DNA from: Pirellulaceae bacterium
Lineage (GTDB): Bacteria; Planctomycetota; Planctomycetia; Pirellulales; Pirellulaceae
Assembly: GCA_023382975.1 (NCBI GenBank)
Contig: JAHDXO010000007.1
Location: 44,142-108,141, forward strand
DNA: 64,000 nt
Direction: 5' to 3'
Shown here: one piece after another, positions 21,102-29,117 of the stretch
Numbering within the stretch: position 1 is the first letter of the stretch
Layout: the number at the start of each line of letters is the position of its first letter
The notes under the pieces: generated by a model
The model's input: the letters and a program-made list of their open reading frames with translations, nothing else
The model's database searches: none
Told to the model about the DNA's origin: nothing
Program-made: the position numbers and the translations under genes

Positions 21102-22748
21102 ATGTGTTCCGCCCGAATCTTCACCGTCCGGCGCCCGTGCCTTTCCCGATCGAGCATCCGGGCCGTCGTGCTGCCGGTCGTTCTGTGCGCCCTGTCGGTT
21201 GGTGGCCATGCGGCCGAGTTGCCGAGTCAAGGACAAGTGATCTTCGCGGCGGATTTCGAGTCCGCGGAGGCCGGCTCCCAGTTGCTGGGCGAGCCGCGAT
21301 TCGCCGCGGGTTTCGAGAGCCCTCGGGCTCTGTGCATCGAGAGCCAAGACGGCACAGCAAGCAGTTCGTCCTCGATCCGCGTGCGGTTGCCAGCCGAATC
21401 CCTGCGCGGTTGCACGGTTCGAGGATCGGCGATGGTTCTTTCGCAGGACGTCAGTGCCAAGCCGAATCCGTGGAACGGCATCAAGTTCATGCTGGCCATC
21501 GAGACGCCCGACCGGAAGCTGTGGCCGCAGGCCTCGTTGGACACGGGCACATTCGACTGGAAGCGTGCGGTGTTCAGCACCAAGATCCCCGCCGACGCGA
21601 CCGCCGTGACGCTGATGTTGGGACTGGAACAAGTCACGGGCCGAGTGTGCTTCGATGATATCAAGTTGGTCGTGGCCAAGTCGCCGCTGGCGGCCAAGCC
21701 TGCTCCGGCTCCGGGGATCGCCTTCAAAGGCCACGATCTGCCGCGGCTGCGCGGCGCCATGATCGGACCGCGGATCGACGAGGAAGGTCTGCAGACGCTC
21801 GGCCGCGGCTGGAACGCGAACTTGATCCGTTGGCAACTGATCCGACACGGCCGACCGGGACAGCCCAGTTCGCTGTCGGATTACGATGCGTGGCTCGACG
21901 GGGAACTTCAGCGGTTGGACGCGGCGCTGCCGGTGTGCGAGCGATACGGGATCTACGTGGCGCTCGACCTGCATTCGCCGCCCGGCGGCAAAGCTACGGT
22001 CAGCGGCTACATCGGGTCGGACGATCGCCTGTTCACCGACCGAGCCGTGCAGGAGAAGTTCGTCGACGTCTGGCAGAGGATCGCCCATCGGTACAAGGGC
22101 GTCCGGACGATCTGGGGATTCGATTTAGCCAACGAGCCGGTCGAGGAGTTCGTCGAGGAAGGCTGCGACGACTGGCACGGCTTAGCGGAACGCACGGCCC
22201 GAGCGATCCGCGAAATCGATCCCCAGCGGACGATCATTGTCGAGGCCCCGCCGTGGGGCTCGCCCGAGAGTCTCGCCGACTTCACTCCCTTCGCCGTGCC
22301 CAACGTGGTGTACAGCGCGCACATGTACGTCCCGCACCAGTTCACGCACCAGGGGGTCCACCAACGGAACCAACCGCCCGTCATGTATCCCGGCGAGGTG
22401 GCCGGTAAGTATTGGGACAAAGACGCACTGCGCGCGGCCCTGCGGCCGGTGGCCGAATTTCAGCGAACCTACAACGTGCATATCTACATGGGCGAATTCA
22501 GCGCCATCCGCTGGGCGCCCGGCGACAGCGCCCACCGCTATCTGCGCGACGTGATCGAGATCTTCGAAGAGAACGGCTGGGACTGGAGCTACCATGCGTT
22601 CCGGGAATGGAACGGCTGGAGCGTCGAGCACGGACCGGATCGCAACGACACTCGTCCGGCGGCCGAGCCCACCGACCGTCAACGGCTGCTGCAGGAGTGG
22701 TTCGGTCGGAACCAGAAACCGGCGTGGACGAGGGAGAGAAGCGAATGA
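21102..22748 (+). CDS. Glycoside hydrolase family 5 with N-terminal carbohydrate-binding-like domain
   Basis: A signal peptide (VVLPVVLCALSVGGHAA) precedes a beta-sandwich domain of about 160 residues (VIFAADFESAEAGS, FDWKRAVFSTKIPADA, GRVCFDDIKLVVA), of the CBM4/9-like type. Then comes a GH5 barrel: LRGAMIG, NANLIRWQL, YVALDLHSPPGG, acid/base E345 in DLANEPVEEF, VYSAHMYVPHQFTHQG, and nucleophile E465 in YMGEFSAIRW. Predicted secreted beta-glycanase. It differs in architecture from the other GH5 in this window, where the extra domain is inserted in the barrel. Its stop overlaps the corA start (ATGA), so the two are translated as a pair although their roles look unrelated. Confidence 0.87.
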   Translation: MCSARIFTVRRPCLSRSSIRAVVLPVVLCALSVGGHAAELPSQGQVIFAADFESAEAGSQLLGEPRFAAGFESPRALCIESQDGTASSSSSIRVRLPAESLRGCTVRGSAMVLSQDVSAKPNPWNGIKFMLAIETPDRKLWPQASLDTGTFDWKRAVFSTKIPADATAVTLMLGLEQVTGRVCFDDIKLVVAKSPLAAKPAPAPGIAFKGHDLPRLRGAMIGPRIDEEGLQTLGRGWNANLIRWQLIRHGRPGQPSSLSDYDAWLDGELQRLDAALPVCERYGIYVALDLHSPPGGKATVSGYIGSDDRLFTDRAVQEKFVDVWQRIAHRYKGVRTIWGFDLANEPVEEFVEEGCDDWHGLAERTARAIREIDPQRTIIVEAPPWGSPESLADFTPFAVPNVVYSAHMYVPHQFTHQGVHQRNQPPVMYPGEVAGKYWDKDALRAALRPVAEFQRTYNVHIYMGEFSAIRWAPGDSAHRYLRDVIEIFEENGWDWSYHAFREWNGWSVEHGPDRNDTRPAAEPTDRQRLLQEWFGRNQKPAWTRERSE

Positions 22749-23740
22749 CGAAAGTCACCTGTACCGACTATTCGCCCGAGTTGTTTCAATCCCAGGAGAT
22801 TACCGACCTGGGCGAGTTCCTGGCCCGGCATCGCCCGGAATGGTGCCGCGTCCGCTGGATCGACGTCCTGGGCCTCGACCAGCCCGAGATCATCCGGGCC
22901 CTGGCCGACAAGTACCAGCTTCACCCGCTGGCGGTCGAGGACATCGTTCACCTGGTCCAGCGGCCGAAGGCCGAGGACTATCCGGGCTCGGGCGACCAAC
23001 CCGGCCGGTTGTTTGTCGTGGCCCGGGCCGTCGATCCGGACGAGGGGCAAGTGCGAACAGAGCAGGTTGCGCTCTTCCTGGGCCGCACGACCTTGTTGAC
23101 ATTCCAAGAGGAACCCGGCGACATTTTCGAGGCGGTTCGAAACCGCATCGCCGCGCGCACCTCGCGGGCCCGCGAGCACGATGCCAGCTTCCTGCTCTAC
23201 TGCCTGATCGATGCAGTGGTCGATGGCTACTTCCCGGTTTTGGAGCAGTACTCCGATCTCCTGGACGATGTGGAAGAAGAACTACTGACTCGTCCCTGTC
23301 TGGAGACCAGCCGCAAGCTTCATGCGTTGAAGCGCGAGTTGGTGATGCTTCGTCGCGCCGCCTGGCCGATGCGCGAGTTGATGGCGCAATTGTTGCGGGA
23401 AAAGCACGAATGCGTGATGGAGAACACTCGAACCTACTTCCGCGACGTCTACGATCATTGCGCGCAGATCATCGACCTGATTGAAATGTACCGGGAGATC
23501 GCGGCGGGCGTGACGGAAACCTACATGTCGGCCGTGTCGAACCGCATGAACGAAATCATGAAAGTGCTGACGATCATCAGCACGATCTTCATTCCGTTGT
23601 CGTTTGTCGCCGGCGTCTACGGCATGAACATGTACGTCCCCGAGGCCCAATGGCGGAGCATGTACGCCGTCTTCTGGCTGATCTGCGGCACGATCGGCGG
23701 CGGCCTGTTGTTGTGGTTCCGCCGCCGTCGATGGATTTGA
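22745..23740 (+). CDS. corA: CorA-family Mg2+/Co2+ transporter
   Basis: 331 residues. The soluble N-terminal funnel domain (RVRWIDVLGLDQPEII, HPLAVEDIVH) leads into the long stalk helix and two C-terminal membrane helices. The first (IISTIFIPLSFVAGVYGMNM) carries the GMN signature that forms the pore mouth; the second is FWLICGTIGGGLLLWF, followed by a basic tail RRRRWI, as is typical of CorA. It forms pentamers in the inner membrane. The start ATG at 22745 overlaps the preceding stop codon as ATGA, which fixes it. Confidence 0.93.
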   Translation: MTKVTCTDYSPELFQSQEITDLGEFLARHRPEWCRVRWIDVLGLDQPEIIRALADKYQLHPLAVEDIVHLVQRPKAEDYPGSGDQPGRLFVVARAVDPDEGQVRTEQVALFLGRTTLLTFQEEPGDIFEAVRNRIAARTSRAREHDASFLLYCLIDAVVDGYFPVLEQYSDLLDDVEEELLTRPCLETSRKLHALKRELVMLRRAAWPMRELMAQLLREKHECVMENTRTYFRDVYDHCAQIIDLIEMYREIAAGVTETYMSAVSNRMNEIMKVLTIISTIFIPLSFVAGVYGMNMYVPEAQWRSMYAVFWLICGTIGGGLLLWFRRRRWI

Positions 23741-23797
23741 ACGCGTCGATCGCGTATCCTGAATGGCCTGACCGACCCTTCCATGGAGAAATGACTC

Positions 23798-24928
23798 ATG
23801 AGGCGAAAAACAACCTGGCTGAGTGTCCTGACAATCGCGGGTCTCTGGATAGCCGTCGCCGAGGGCGCAGCGCAGCAACCGCCAACTCCGCTCGAACTGG
23901 GCGCCGCGGCGCCGGACTTCGCCCTGCCGGGCGTCGACGGCAAAACGTATCGACTGGCCGACTTTGCCGCAGCCAAGGTCTTGGTCTGCGTCTTCACGTG
24001 CAACCACTGCCCGACCGCCCAGGCGTACGAAGAACGCCTAGTCCAAATGCATGCCGACTTCAAGGACCGCGGCGTGGCGATGGTCGCGATCTCGCCCAAC
24101 GATCCTCTGGCGGTCCGACTCGACGAACTCGGCTACACGGACGTAAACGATTCGTTGGAAGACATGAAGATCCGCGCACGCGACCGGGGGTTTGCGTTTC
24201 CGTATTTGTACGACGGCGACACGCAGGCCACGTCGCGGGCGATGGGCGTGCTGGCCACCCCGCACGTGTTCATCTTCGACGCCGACCGCAAGCTCCGCTA
24301 CCAAGGCCGCATCGACGACTCGGAAGTTGGCGAAGTCAAGTCGCACGACGCTCGCAACGCCATCGAAGCGCTGCTGGCGGGCCGAGCGGTACCCGTCGCC
24401 ACGACCCGCGTGTTCGGTTGTTCGACCAAGTGGTCCGACAAACGTCCCAGCGCGGTCGAAGCGTTGGCCCGCTGGGACGCCGAGGAAGTCGCCGTTCAGA
24501 CAATCGACGCGGCAAGCGTACGCAAACTGTCCCAAAACGACAGCCCGAACTTGCGGCTGATCAACGTCTGGGCCACGTGGTGCGCGCCGTGCGTCGAGGA
24601 ACTGTCGGAGCTGGTCACGATCAACCGCATGTACCGCAAACGCAAGTTCGAGATGATCACGATCAGCCTGGACGATCCGAACGAGCGCGAGACGGTGCTG
24701 AAACGCCTGCGGGAGAAGCACGTCTCCTCGACCAACTACATCTACGACTCGGACAACCGCGATCAGTTGGCCGAAGCGCTCGACAAGCAATGGCCCGGCC
24801 CGGTCCCGTACACGATCCTGGTCGCGCCCGGCGGCAAGATCCTGTACCGCAAACACGACACGATCGACCCGCTGGAATTGAAAAAGACCATCGCCGACCA
24901 CCTCGGCCGCACCTTCGCCAGCCGCTGA
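23798..24928 (+). CDS. Two-domain thioredoxin-fold protein (redoxin + TlpA-like)
   Basis: Signal peptide, then an AhpC/TSA-type redoxin domain (APDFALPGVDGKTYRLADF) with a CxxC-like pair C68/C71 in TCNHCPTA, and a second thioredoxin domain with WATWCAPC (C262/C265), the classic TlpA/ResA active site. Likely periplasmic, handling thiol-disulfide exchange, for instance in cytochrome c maturation; partner unknown. The first domain keeps the strand-helix order of a peroxiredoxin but has CNHC in the place of the peroxidatic threonine-cysteine motif. Strong RBS GGAGAAATGACTC before the ATG. 57 bp after corA. Confidence 0.85.
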   Translation: MRRKTTWLSVLTIAGLWIAVAEGAAQQPPTPLELGAAAPDFALPGVDGKTYRLADFAAAKVLVCVFTCNHCPTAQAYEERLVQMHADFKDRGVAMVAISPNDPLAVRLDELGYTDVNDSLEDMKIRARDRGFAFPYLYDGDTQATSRAMGVLATPHVFIFDADRKLRYQGRIDDSEVGEVKSHDARNAIEALLAGRAVPVATTRVFGCSTKWSDKRPSAVEALARWDAEEVAVQTIDAASVRKLSQNDSPNLRLINVWATWCAPCVEELSELVTINRMYRKRKFEMITISLDDPNERETVLKRLREKHVSSTNYIYDSDNRDQLAEALDKQWPGPVPYTILVAPGGKILYRKHDTIDPLELKKTIADHLGRTFASR

Positions 24929-24977
24929 GCAGTTCCCCGGATCCTCGCCGCTTGCCGTAGCACGGTGAAGGCGTGCC

Positions 24978-25070
24978 GTAGCCGAATTCGTGAGAACTCG
25001 GACGATTGGTTGGTGTCCCGGTTTGGCCTGAATTCTCACGAATTCAGCTACGGTTTTGCGAATTCGGCTA
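24978..25070. repeat. EcoRI-core palindrome, copy 1
   Basis: GTAGCCGAATTCGTGAGAAC followed after a short loop by its reverse complement ending CGAATTCAGCTAC at 25051, then an extra half-copy to 25070. The same palindrome occurs at 44119-44328 and 52489-52552. The extra half-copy provides the TAG stop of the alcohol dehydrogenase (25068-25070). Confidence 0.85.
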
Positions 25071-26102
25071 TGGGTTGGGCAGCATGACGGCTTTGATAAT
25101 CGGTTGCGTCCCGTCGATGATCGCCTGCATGATCGCGTGGGCGTCTTCGTACGCGAAGCGGTGGCTGACCAGTTGCGTGCCGTCGACCAGTCCGTCGCGC
25201 AGCAGCCGCAGCGAGACCGGGAAATTGATCGCCGGTTCGGCGAAGGTCGGGATCAGCGAGATCTTGCGGAAGATCAGTTCGTTGATGTCGATCGGAATCG
25301 TGCTCTGGCCGCCGAAGTGCAATCCGTAGAACGTGATGATCCCGCCGAACTTGATGATCTTCAGCGCGTCGGTCATGCTCTGCGGCGGCGACGAAACGAT
25401 CACGCGGTCGACGCCTTGAGGAAACCGGCGTTTGATCTCGGCCTCGACGTCTTGCTTGCCAACCTCGAAGAAATCGTCGCAGCCGAACCGGGCGGCCAGA
25501 TCCAGGCGCGCCCGCTCGCGCGGGTTGTCGGCCGGCAGGCCCGTGATGGCCACGTATCCGGCGCCGTACAACTTGGCGACGCGGGCGGACATCAATCCCA
25601 GCGGTCCCGGCCCAAGCACGACGACGCTGCCCCCGAGAGGGATCTGCGCGTTCAGCACCGAGGTGAGCGACACCGCCAGCGGCTCGGTCAAGCAGGCCAC
25701 GGCGTGCTCGATGCCTTCGTAGCGGACCAGGCTATTGAAGCGGACCGACATGTACTGGCCCATCCCCGGCTGGCCTTCGATGTTGTACATGTTGCGGCAG
25801 AACTGCGGCTGGCCGCTCTTGCAGTTTTCGCACACGCCGCACATCGTACAGTCCTCGACGATCACGCTGTCGCCGGGCTTGACGGTGGTCACGTTCTTGC
25901 CCACCTCGACGACTTCGGCCGAGATCTCGTGGCCCAGCGCCATCGGCTGATCCGCCCAGTCGCGGACGAAATTGATGTCGGTGCCGCAGACGCCGCAGGC
26001 CCGGACTCGCACAATCACATGCTCTTCGTCCGGCGGCGCGATCTCGCGGACCCGTTCCTGGATGTCCAAATACTTTTTGCCGAACAGCCCCTTGCTTTGC
26101 AT
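25068..26102 (-). CDS. Zinc-dependent alcohol dehydrogenase (MDR superfamily)
   Basis: 344 residues. Catalytic zinc ligands are in RACGVCGTD (C36) and MALGHE; the structural zinc is held by the four-cysteine lobe CTMCGVCENCKSGQPQFC. A Rossmann fold follows (VVVLGPGPLGLMSARVAKL). Resembles sorbitol- or threonine-dehydrogenase-like members that oxidise a polyol or amino-alcohol. It lies 35 bp downstream of the DegT aminotransferase on the same strand, so an oxidation followed by transamination on a sugar or cyclitol is a reasonable inference. Start chosen at MQSKGLFGKK, since the longer open frame upstream is a shadow of the aminotransferase. Confidence 0.88.
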   Translation of the reverse strand: MQSKGLFGKKYLDIQERVREIAPPDEEHVIVRVRACGVCGTDINFVRDWADQPMALGHEISAEVVEVGKNVTTVKPGDSVIVEDCTMCGVCENCKSGQPQFCRNMYNIEGQPGMGQYMSVRFNSLVRYEGIEHAVACLTEPLAVSLTSVLNAQIPLGGSVVVLGPGPLGLMSARVAKLYGAGYVAITGLPADNPRERARLDLAARFGCDDFFEVGKQDVEAEIKRRFPQGVDRVIVSSPPQSMTDALKIIKFGGIITFYGLHFGGQSTIPIDINELIFRKISLIPTFAEPAINFPVSLRLLRDGLVDGTQLVSHRFAYEDAHAIMQAIIDGTQPIIKAVMLPNP

Positions 26103-26137
26103 GGTGGAATTCCTTGTTCTTCGTTGGACTTCACGCT

Positions 26138-27466
26138 TCACCCGACTCCGTACAACCGGCCGTCGAAGCCGGGTTTGATGTCGTCGTCGGCGTGGTCCAT
26201 CACCTCGCCCAGGTTGCTGAACACCTTGTGGAACGCCTCGACGACCTTCTCGTTCAAATCCAAGCCGTTGGGCGGATGGATCGAATGGATGTTCGTGTAC
26301 GTGTCGCACAGCATCTGGGCCACGGGGTAGTCGCGCGGATCGTACTTGTACGTGACCCCCTGCGCCTCGTTGATCGCCCAGGGATACCGCTTGCCGATGC
26401 CGATCATGCTGTGGAACAAGTCCTGGCCCGGCACCGGCATGACCTGCCATTGGCCGACCAGTACGCCTTCCTTGAACACGGCTTTCTCGACCGCGATGCG
26501 GAATCGGCGCGCATCCACGTCCAGTCCGGCCGCCTGGGGATCGAATCGCACGGCGTAGAACCAGTAGACGTGTTTGCAGTCGGGCGGGCAGTACGGAGGG
26601 ATGATCCCGGGGATCTTGCCCAGTTCGCGGGTCAGGTATTCCGAATTGCGGATCCGCGTGTCGTTCAGCGCATTGAGATGCTTCAACTGGCCGCGGGCCA
26701 GCGCCGCGGGCAGTTCCTGGTTGCGGTACATGTAACCGAGGATCGAGGCGTTGTACTTCTGCCGCATCGTCTGTTCGTCGCATTCGTCGCCGAAATAGCG
26801 GACCAGATCGGCTCGGTGCAGCACGTTCTCGTCGTCAGTGACGAACAACCCGCCCTCGCCGCCGCAAAGGTTCTTCAGGTTGTTCAAGCTGAACGCCCCG
26901 GCGATCCCCATCGTGCCGCATATCCGGCCCTTGTACATCGCGCCGTGCGCTTGCGCGGCGTCTTCGATGATGTGCAGATTGTGCTTGCGGGCGATCTCCA
27001 GGATCGGATCCATGTCGGCGGGGCAGCCCTGGATGTGGACCGGCATGATGGCTCGCGTTCGCGGCGTGATCGCCGCTTCGATCTTGACCGGATCGATCGT
27101 GTACGTCTTCGGCTCGATGTCCGCGAACACGGGGATGGCCATCTGGTGCATCGCGCTCGAGGCGGTGGCCAGGAACGTATAAGAGGGCACGATCACCTCG
27201 TCGCCCGGTCCCACATCGATGGCGGCCAAAGCCATGTGCAACGCCGCCGTGCCGCTGCCGGTGGTCAGACAGTACTTGGACCCGGTGAATTCGCGCCATT
27301 CGTTCTGCAGCGCGACGGCCTGAGGCCCCGTGGCGCCGGCGACAATCCCGCTGTCCAGCACCTCGTTGACGAAACGCCGGTCGTCTTCGGTGATCACCGG
27401 CCAGTTCCTGTAATCCGCGCGAGTCAAAATCGGGTTGCCGCCGCCGATCGCCAACTTTTCCGCCAT
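26138..27466 (-). CDS. DegT/DnrJ/EryC1/StrS-family PLP aminotransferase
   Basis: Sugar or cyclitol aminotransferase, 442 residues. TGSGTAALHMALAA binds the cofactor phosphate, IIEDAAQAHGA carries the Asp that contacts the pyridine ring, and the Schiff-base lysine is K198 in NNLKNLCGGEGG. Length is slightly above the family norm because of an extended C-terminal part. Ends with conserved HSIHPPNGLD region. Strong RBS AAGGAGGT seven bases before the ATG at 27466 fixes the start. Forms a probable two-gene unit with the alcohol dehydrogenase. Confidence 0.9.
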   Translation of the reverse strand: MAEKLAIGGGNPILTRADYRNWPVITEDDRRFVNEVLDSGIVAGATGPQAVALQNEWREFTGSKYCLTTGSGTAALHMALAAIDVGPGDEVIVPSYTFLATASSAMHQMAIPVFADIEPKTYTIDPVKIEAAITPRTRAIMPVHIQGCPADMDPILEIARKHNLHIIEDAAQAHGAMYKGRICGTMGIAGAFSLNNLKNLCGGEGGLFVTDDENVLHRADLVRYFGDECDEQTMRQKYNASILGYMYRNQELPAALARGQLKHLNALNDTRIRNSEYLTRELGKIPGIIPPYCPPDCKHVYWFYAVRFDPQAAGLDVDARRFRIAVEKAVFKEGVLVGQWQVMPVPGQDLFHSMIGIGKRYPWAINEAQGVTYKYDPRDYPVAQMLCDTYTNIHSIHPPNGLDLNEKVVEAFHKVFSNLGEVMDHADDDIKPGFDGRLYGVG

Positions 27467-27663
27467 CCGAGACCTCCTTCTAAAGCCAATCTGCCCATGC
27501 ATGCACCGACCTCGGGACGAATCGCCGATCCGTCGCTCCTGGCCAGCCAACGACAGCGTGAAGTGTGACACCACCGCCGGCGTTTTGCAACCCGACGATG
27601 AAACCGTACCGCCGCCGATGAAGCTATTCGGACCGCCTTGTTGCCGTGTCGAGAACCCCTGGG

Positions 27664-29028
27664 CTATCGGGGGCCGGCGTTCTCGCTGGCCGAGTCGGCT
27701 CGGCGTTCGAGCGTCGGGTCGCCCCAAGCTGGCAGATTGTGCAACGGATGCTCCGCGTTGTCGGTCGTCGTTCGCAATTCCAGCTTGAAGACGGGCTTGC
27801 GCGGCAACGCGACCCTCAATGGCTGCGCGGCGTCGCCGCGCCGAATCGGTTCGGATCGAGCCGCCGGCTGGCCGTCGATCAGCACCTCGAACGTCACGCT
27901 GGCGTGCTCGCCCGCTTGCGGCGTCAGCCCGACCGTTGTGCGCAGTTCGTGGTACTCGCCGCCCACGGCCAGCGTGAACGGCAGCGTATGCGGCACGCCC
28001 ATGCCGTAGCCCCTTGCCGGTTGGTGAGTTTCCGAGCCATCGGCAATCCGCAGAGGATGCAGCGCGCGGCGGTCGTCCATGGTTTGGTCGACCAAGTAAG
28101 GCACAACGTAATACGGGTGCCGCGTGGTGCCGGCGTCGGTATCGGGCAGGAAATCGGTGAGCGTCAGTTGCCTCAGGTGAGCCGCCTCGGGCACTTCGTC
28201 CGCGGCTTCATCCCGCATCGCGAGGAACAGCGCCGTGTAGATCACATCGGCGATCAGTTCGGCGTTGTAACGGATCGCCCTGCCGACAGCCGCCTGGTAA
28301 CGCTCGGCATCGTTCTCGACTTTGCCAAGGATGGCTGGAACGATCAGCCCGGCACTGTGCCGCTTCAGCCGCTGCTGCAAATGCGTCAGCCGAGCCGCGG
28401 CCTGGGGCACCGTACCGCCGATCAGTTGGGGCCGGTAATCGGCGCCGTCCAGTCCCACGTTCGCCTCCAGGCCAATCCAGCCGTAGCCGAACAAGTAGTT
28501 ACGGTTCTGCATTTCGGCCGGCGGCGGGATAAGCTGTCGCAACACCTGCTCGCTGACCGGACTGGAATGCGCCGAGAGCGAGCCTGGGTCTTCGCACCAA
28601 TGGCACAGTACCCCAAGGTACTTCATCGCTTCATCGCGGCGTGTGACGTCGTCCGGGGCAGCGCGCAAGTGCTCGACAATTCGCTCGAAGTACCACTCCA
28701 TGCCGGTCCGTGTGGGGCCGGGCGGATTGACGTCGTGCAGCGACAATCGCACGCCGGGTACCACGCAGTAAGGGTCCAAATGCGGCGAGTTGCCGCCAGC
28801 GTGCGAGTCCTGCAACGAGGTGTACTTCTCGTGCAGATTCGCCAACGCTGCCGGCCCGACGAACACAGCCTGCTCGTCCGGCAATCGCTCCACAGCCCAC
28901 TTGCGGATGTACCGGTGGGCGCCGCCCCACGCGTGACACGGTGCGGGGAGTGGCAGGCCCAGGATGACCGCGCCGACCGATGCACACAGCCATCGAAGCG
29001 TTCGTTGCCGTCGTGCAAGCTGATTCAT
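27664..29028 (-). CDS. Phospholipase C / P1-nuclease-like zinc hydrolase with C-terminal NPCBM-like domain
   Basis: A signal peptide (VGAVILGLPLPAPCHA) ends right before WGGAHRYIRKWA. An N-terminal Trp after cleavage followed by a His is the hallmark of zinc-dependent phospholipase C and P1 nuclease families, where the free amino group binds zinc. Further His/Asp ligands appear in DSHAGGNSPHLDPY, SLHDVNP, and LGVLCHWCEDPGSLSAHSS. The last ~110 residues form a beta-rich segment (LPFTLAVGGEYHELRTTVG, VTFEVLIDGQ) like an NPCBM carbohydrate-binding module. Extracytoplasmic hydrolase of a phosphoester, substrate unknown. Start ATG at 29028; the longer upstream frame has no support. Confidence 0.75.
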   Translation of the reverse strand: MNQLARRQRTLRWLCASVGAVILGLPLPAPCHAWGGAHRYIRKWAVERLPDEQAVFVGPAALANLHEKYTSLQDSHAGGNSPHLDPYCVVPGVRLSLHDVNPPGPTRTGMEWYFERIVEHLRAAPDDVTRRDEAMKYLGVLCHWCEDPGSLSAHSSPVSEQVLRQLIPPPAEMQNRNYLFGYGWIGLEANVGLDGADYRPQLIGGTVPQAAARLTHLQQRLKRHSAGLIVPAILGKVENDAERYQAAVGRAIRYNAELIADVIYTALFLAMRDEAADEVPEAAHLRQLTLTDFLPDTDAGTTRHPYYVVPYLVDQTMDDRRALHPLRIADGSETHQPARGYGMGVPHTLPFTLAVGGEYHELRTTVGLTPQAGEHASVTFEVLIDGQPAARSEPIRRGDAAQPLRVALPRKPVFKLELRTTTDNAEHPLHNLPAWGDPTLERRADSASENAGPR

Positions 29029-29117
29029 GCCGTAATCTCTCCTTCGGATCGTTGGGTGGCACGCAACGCGATCGGGGCCGCGAGTCGCTTTCAGGCGACG
29101 ACAACCCCCGTGCGTCG

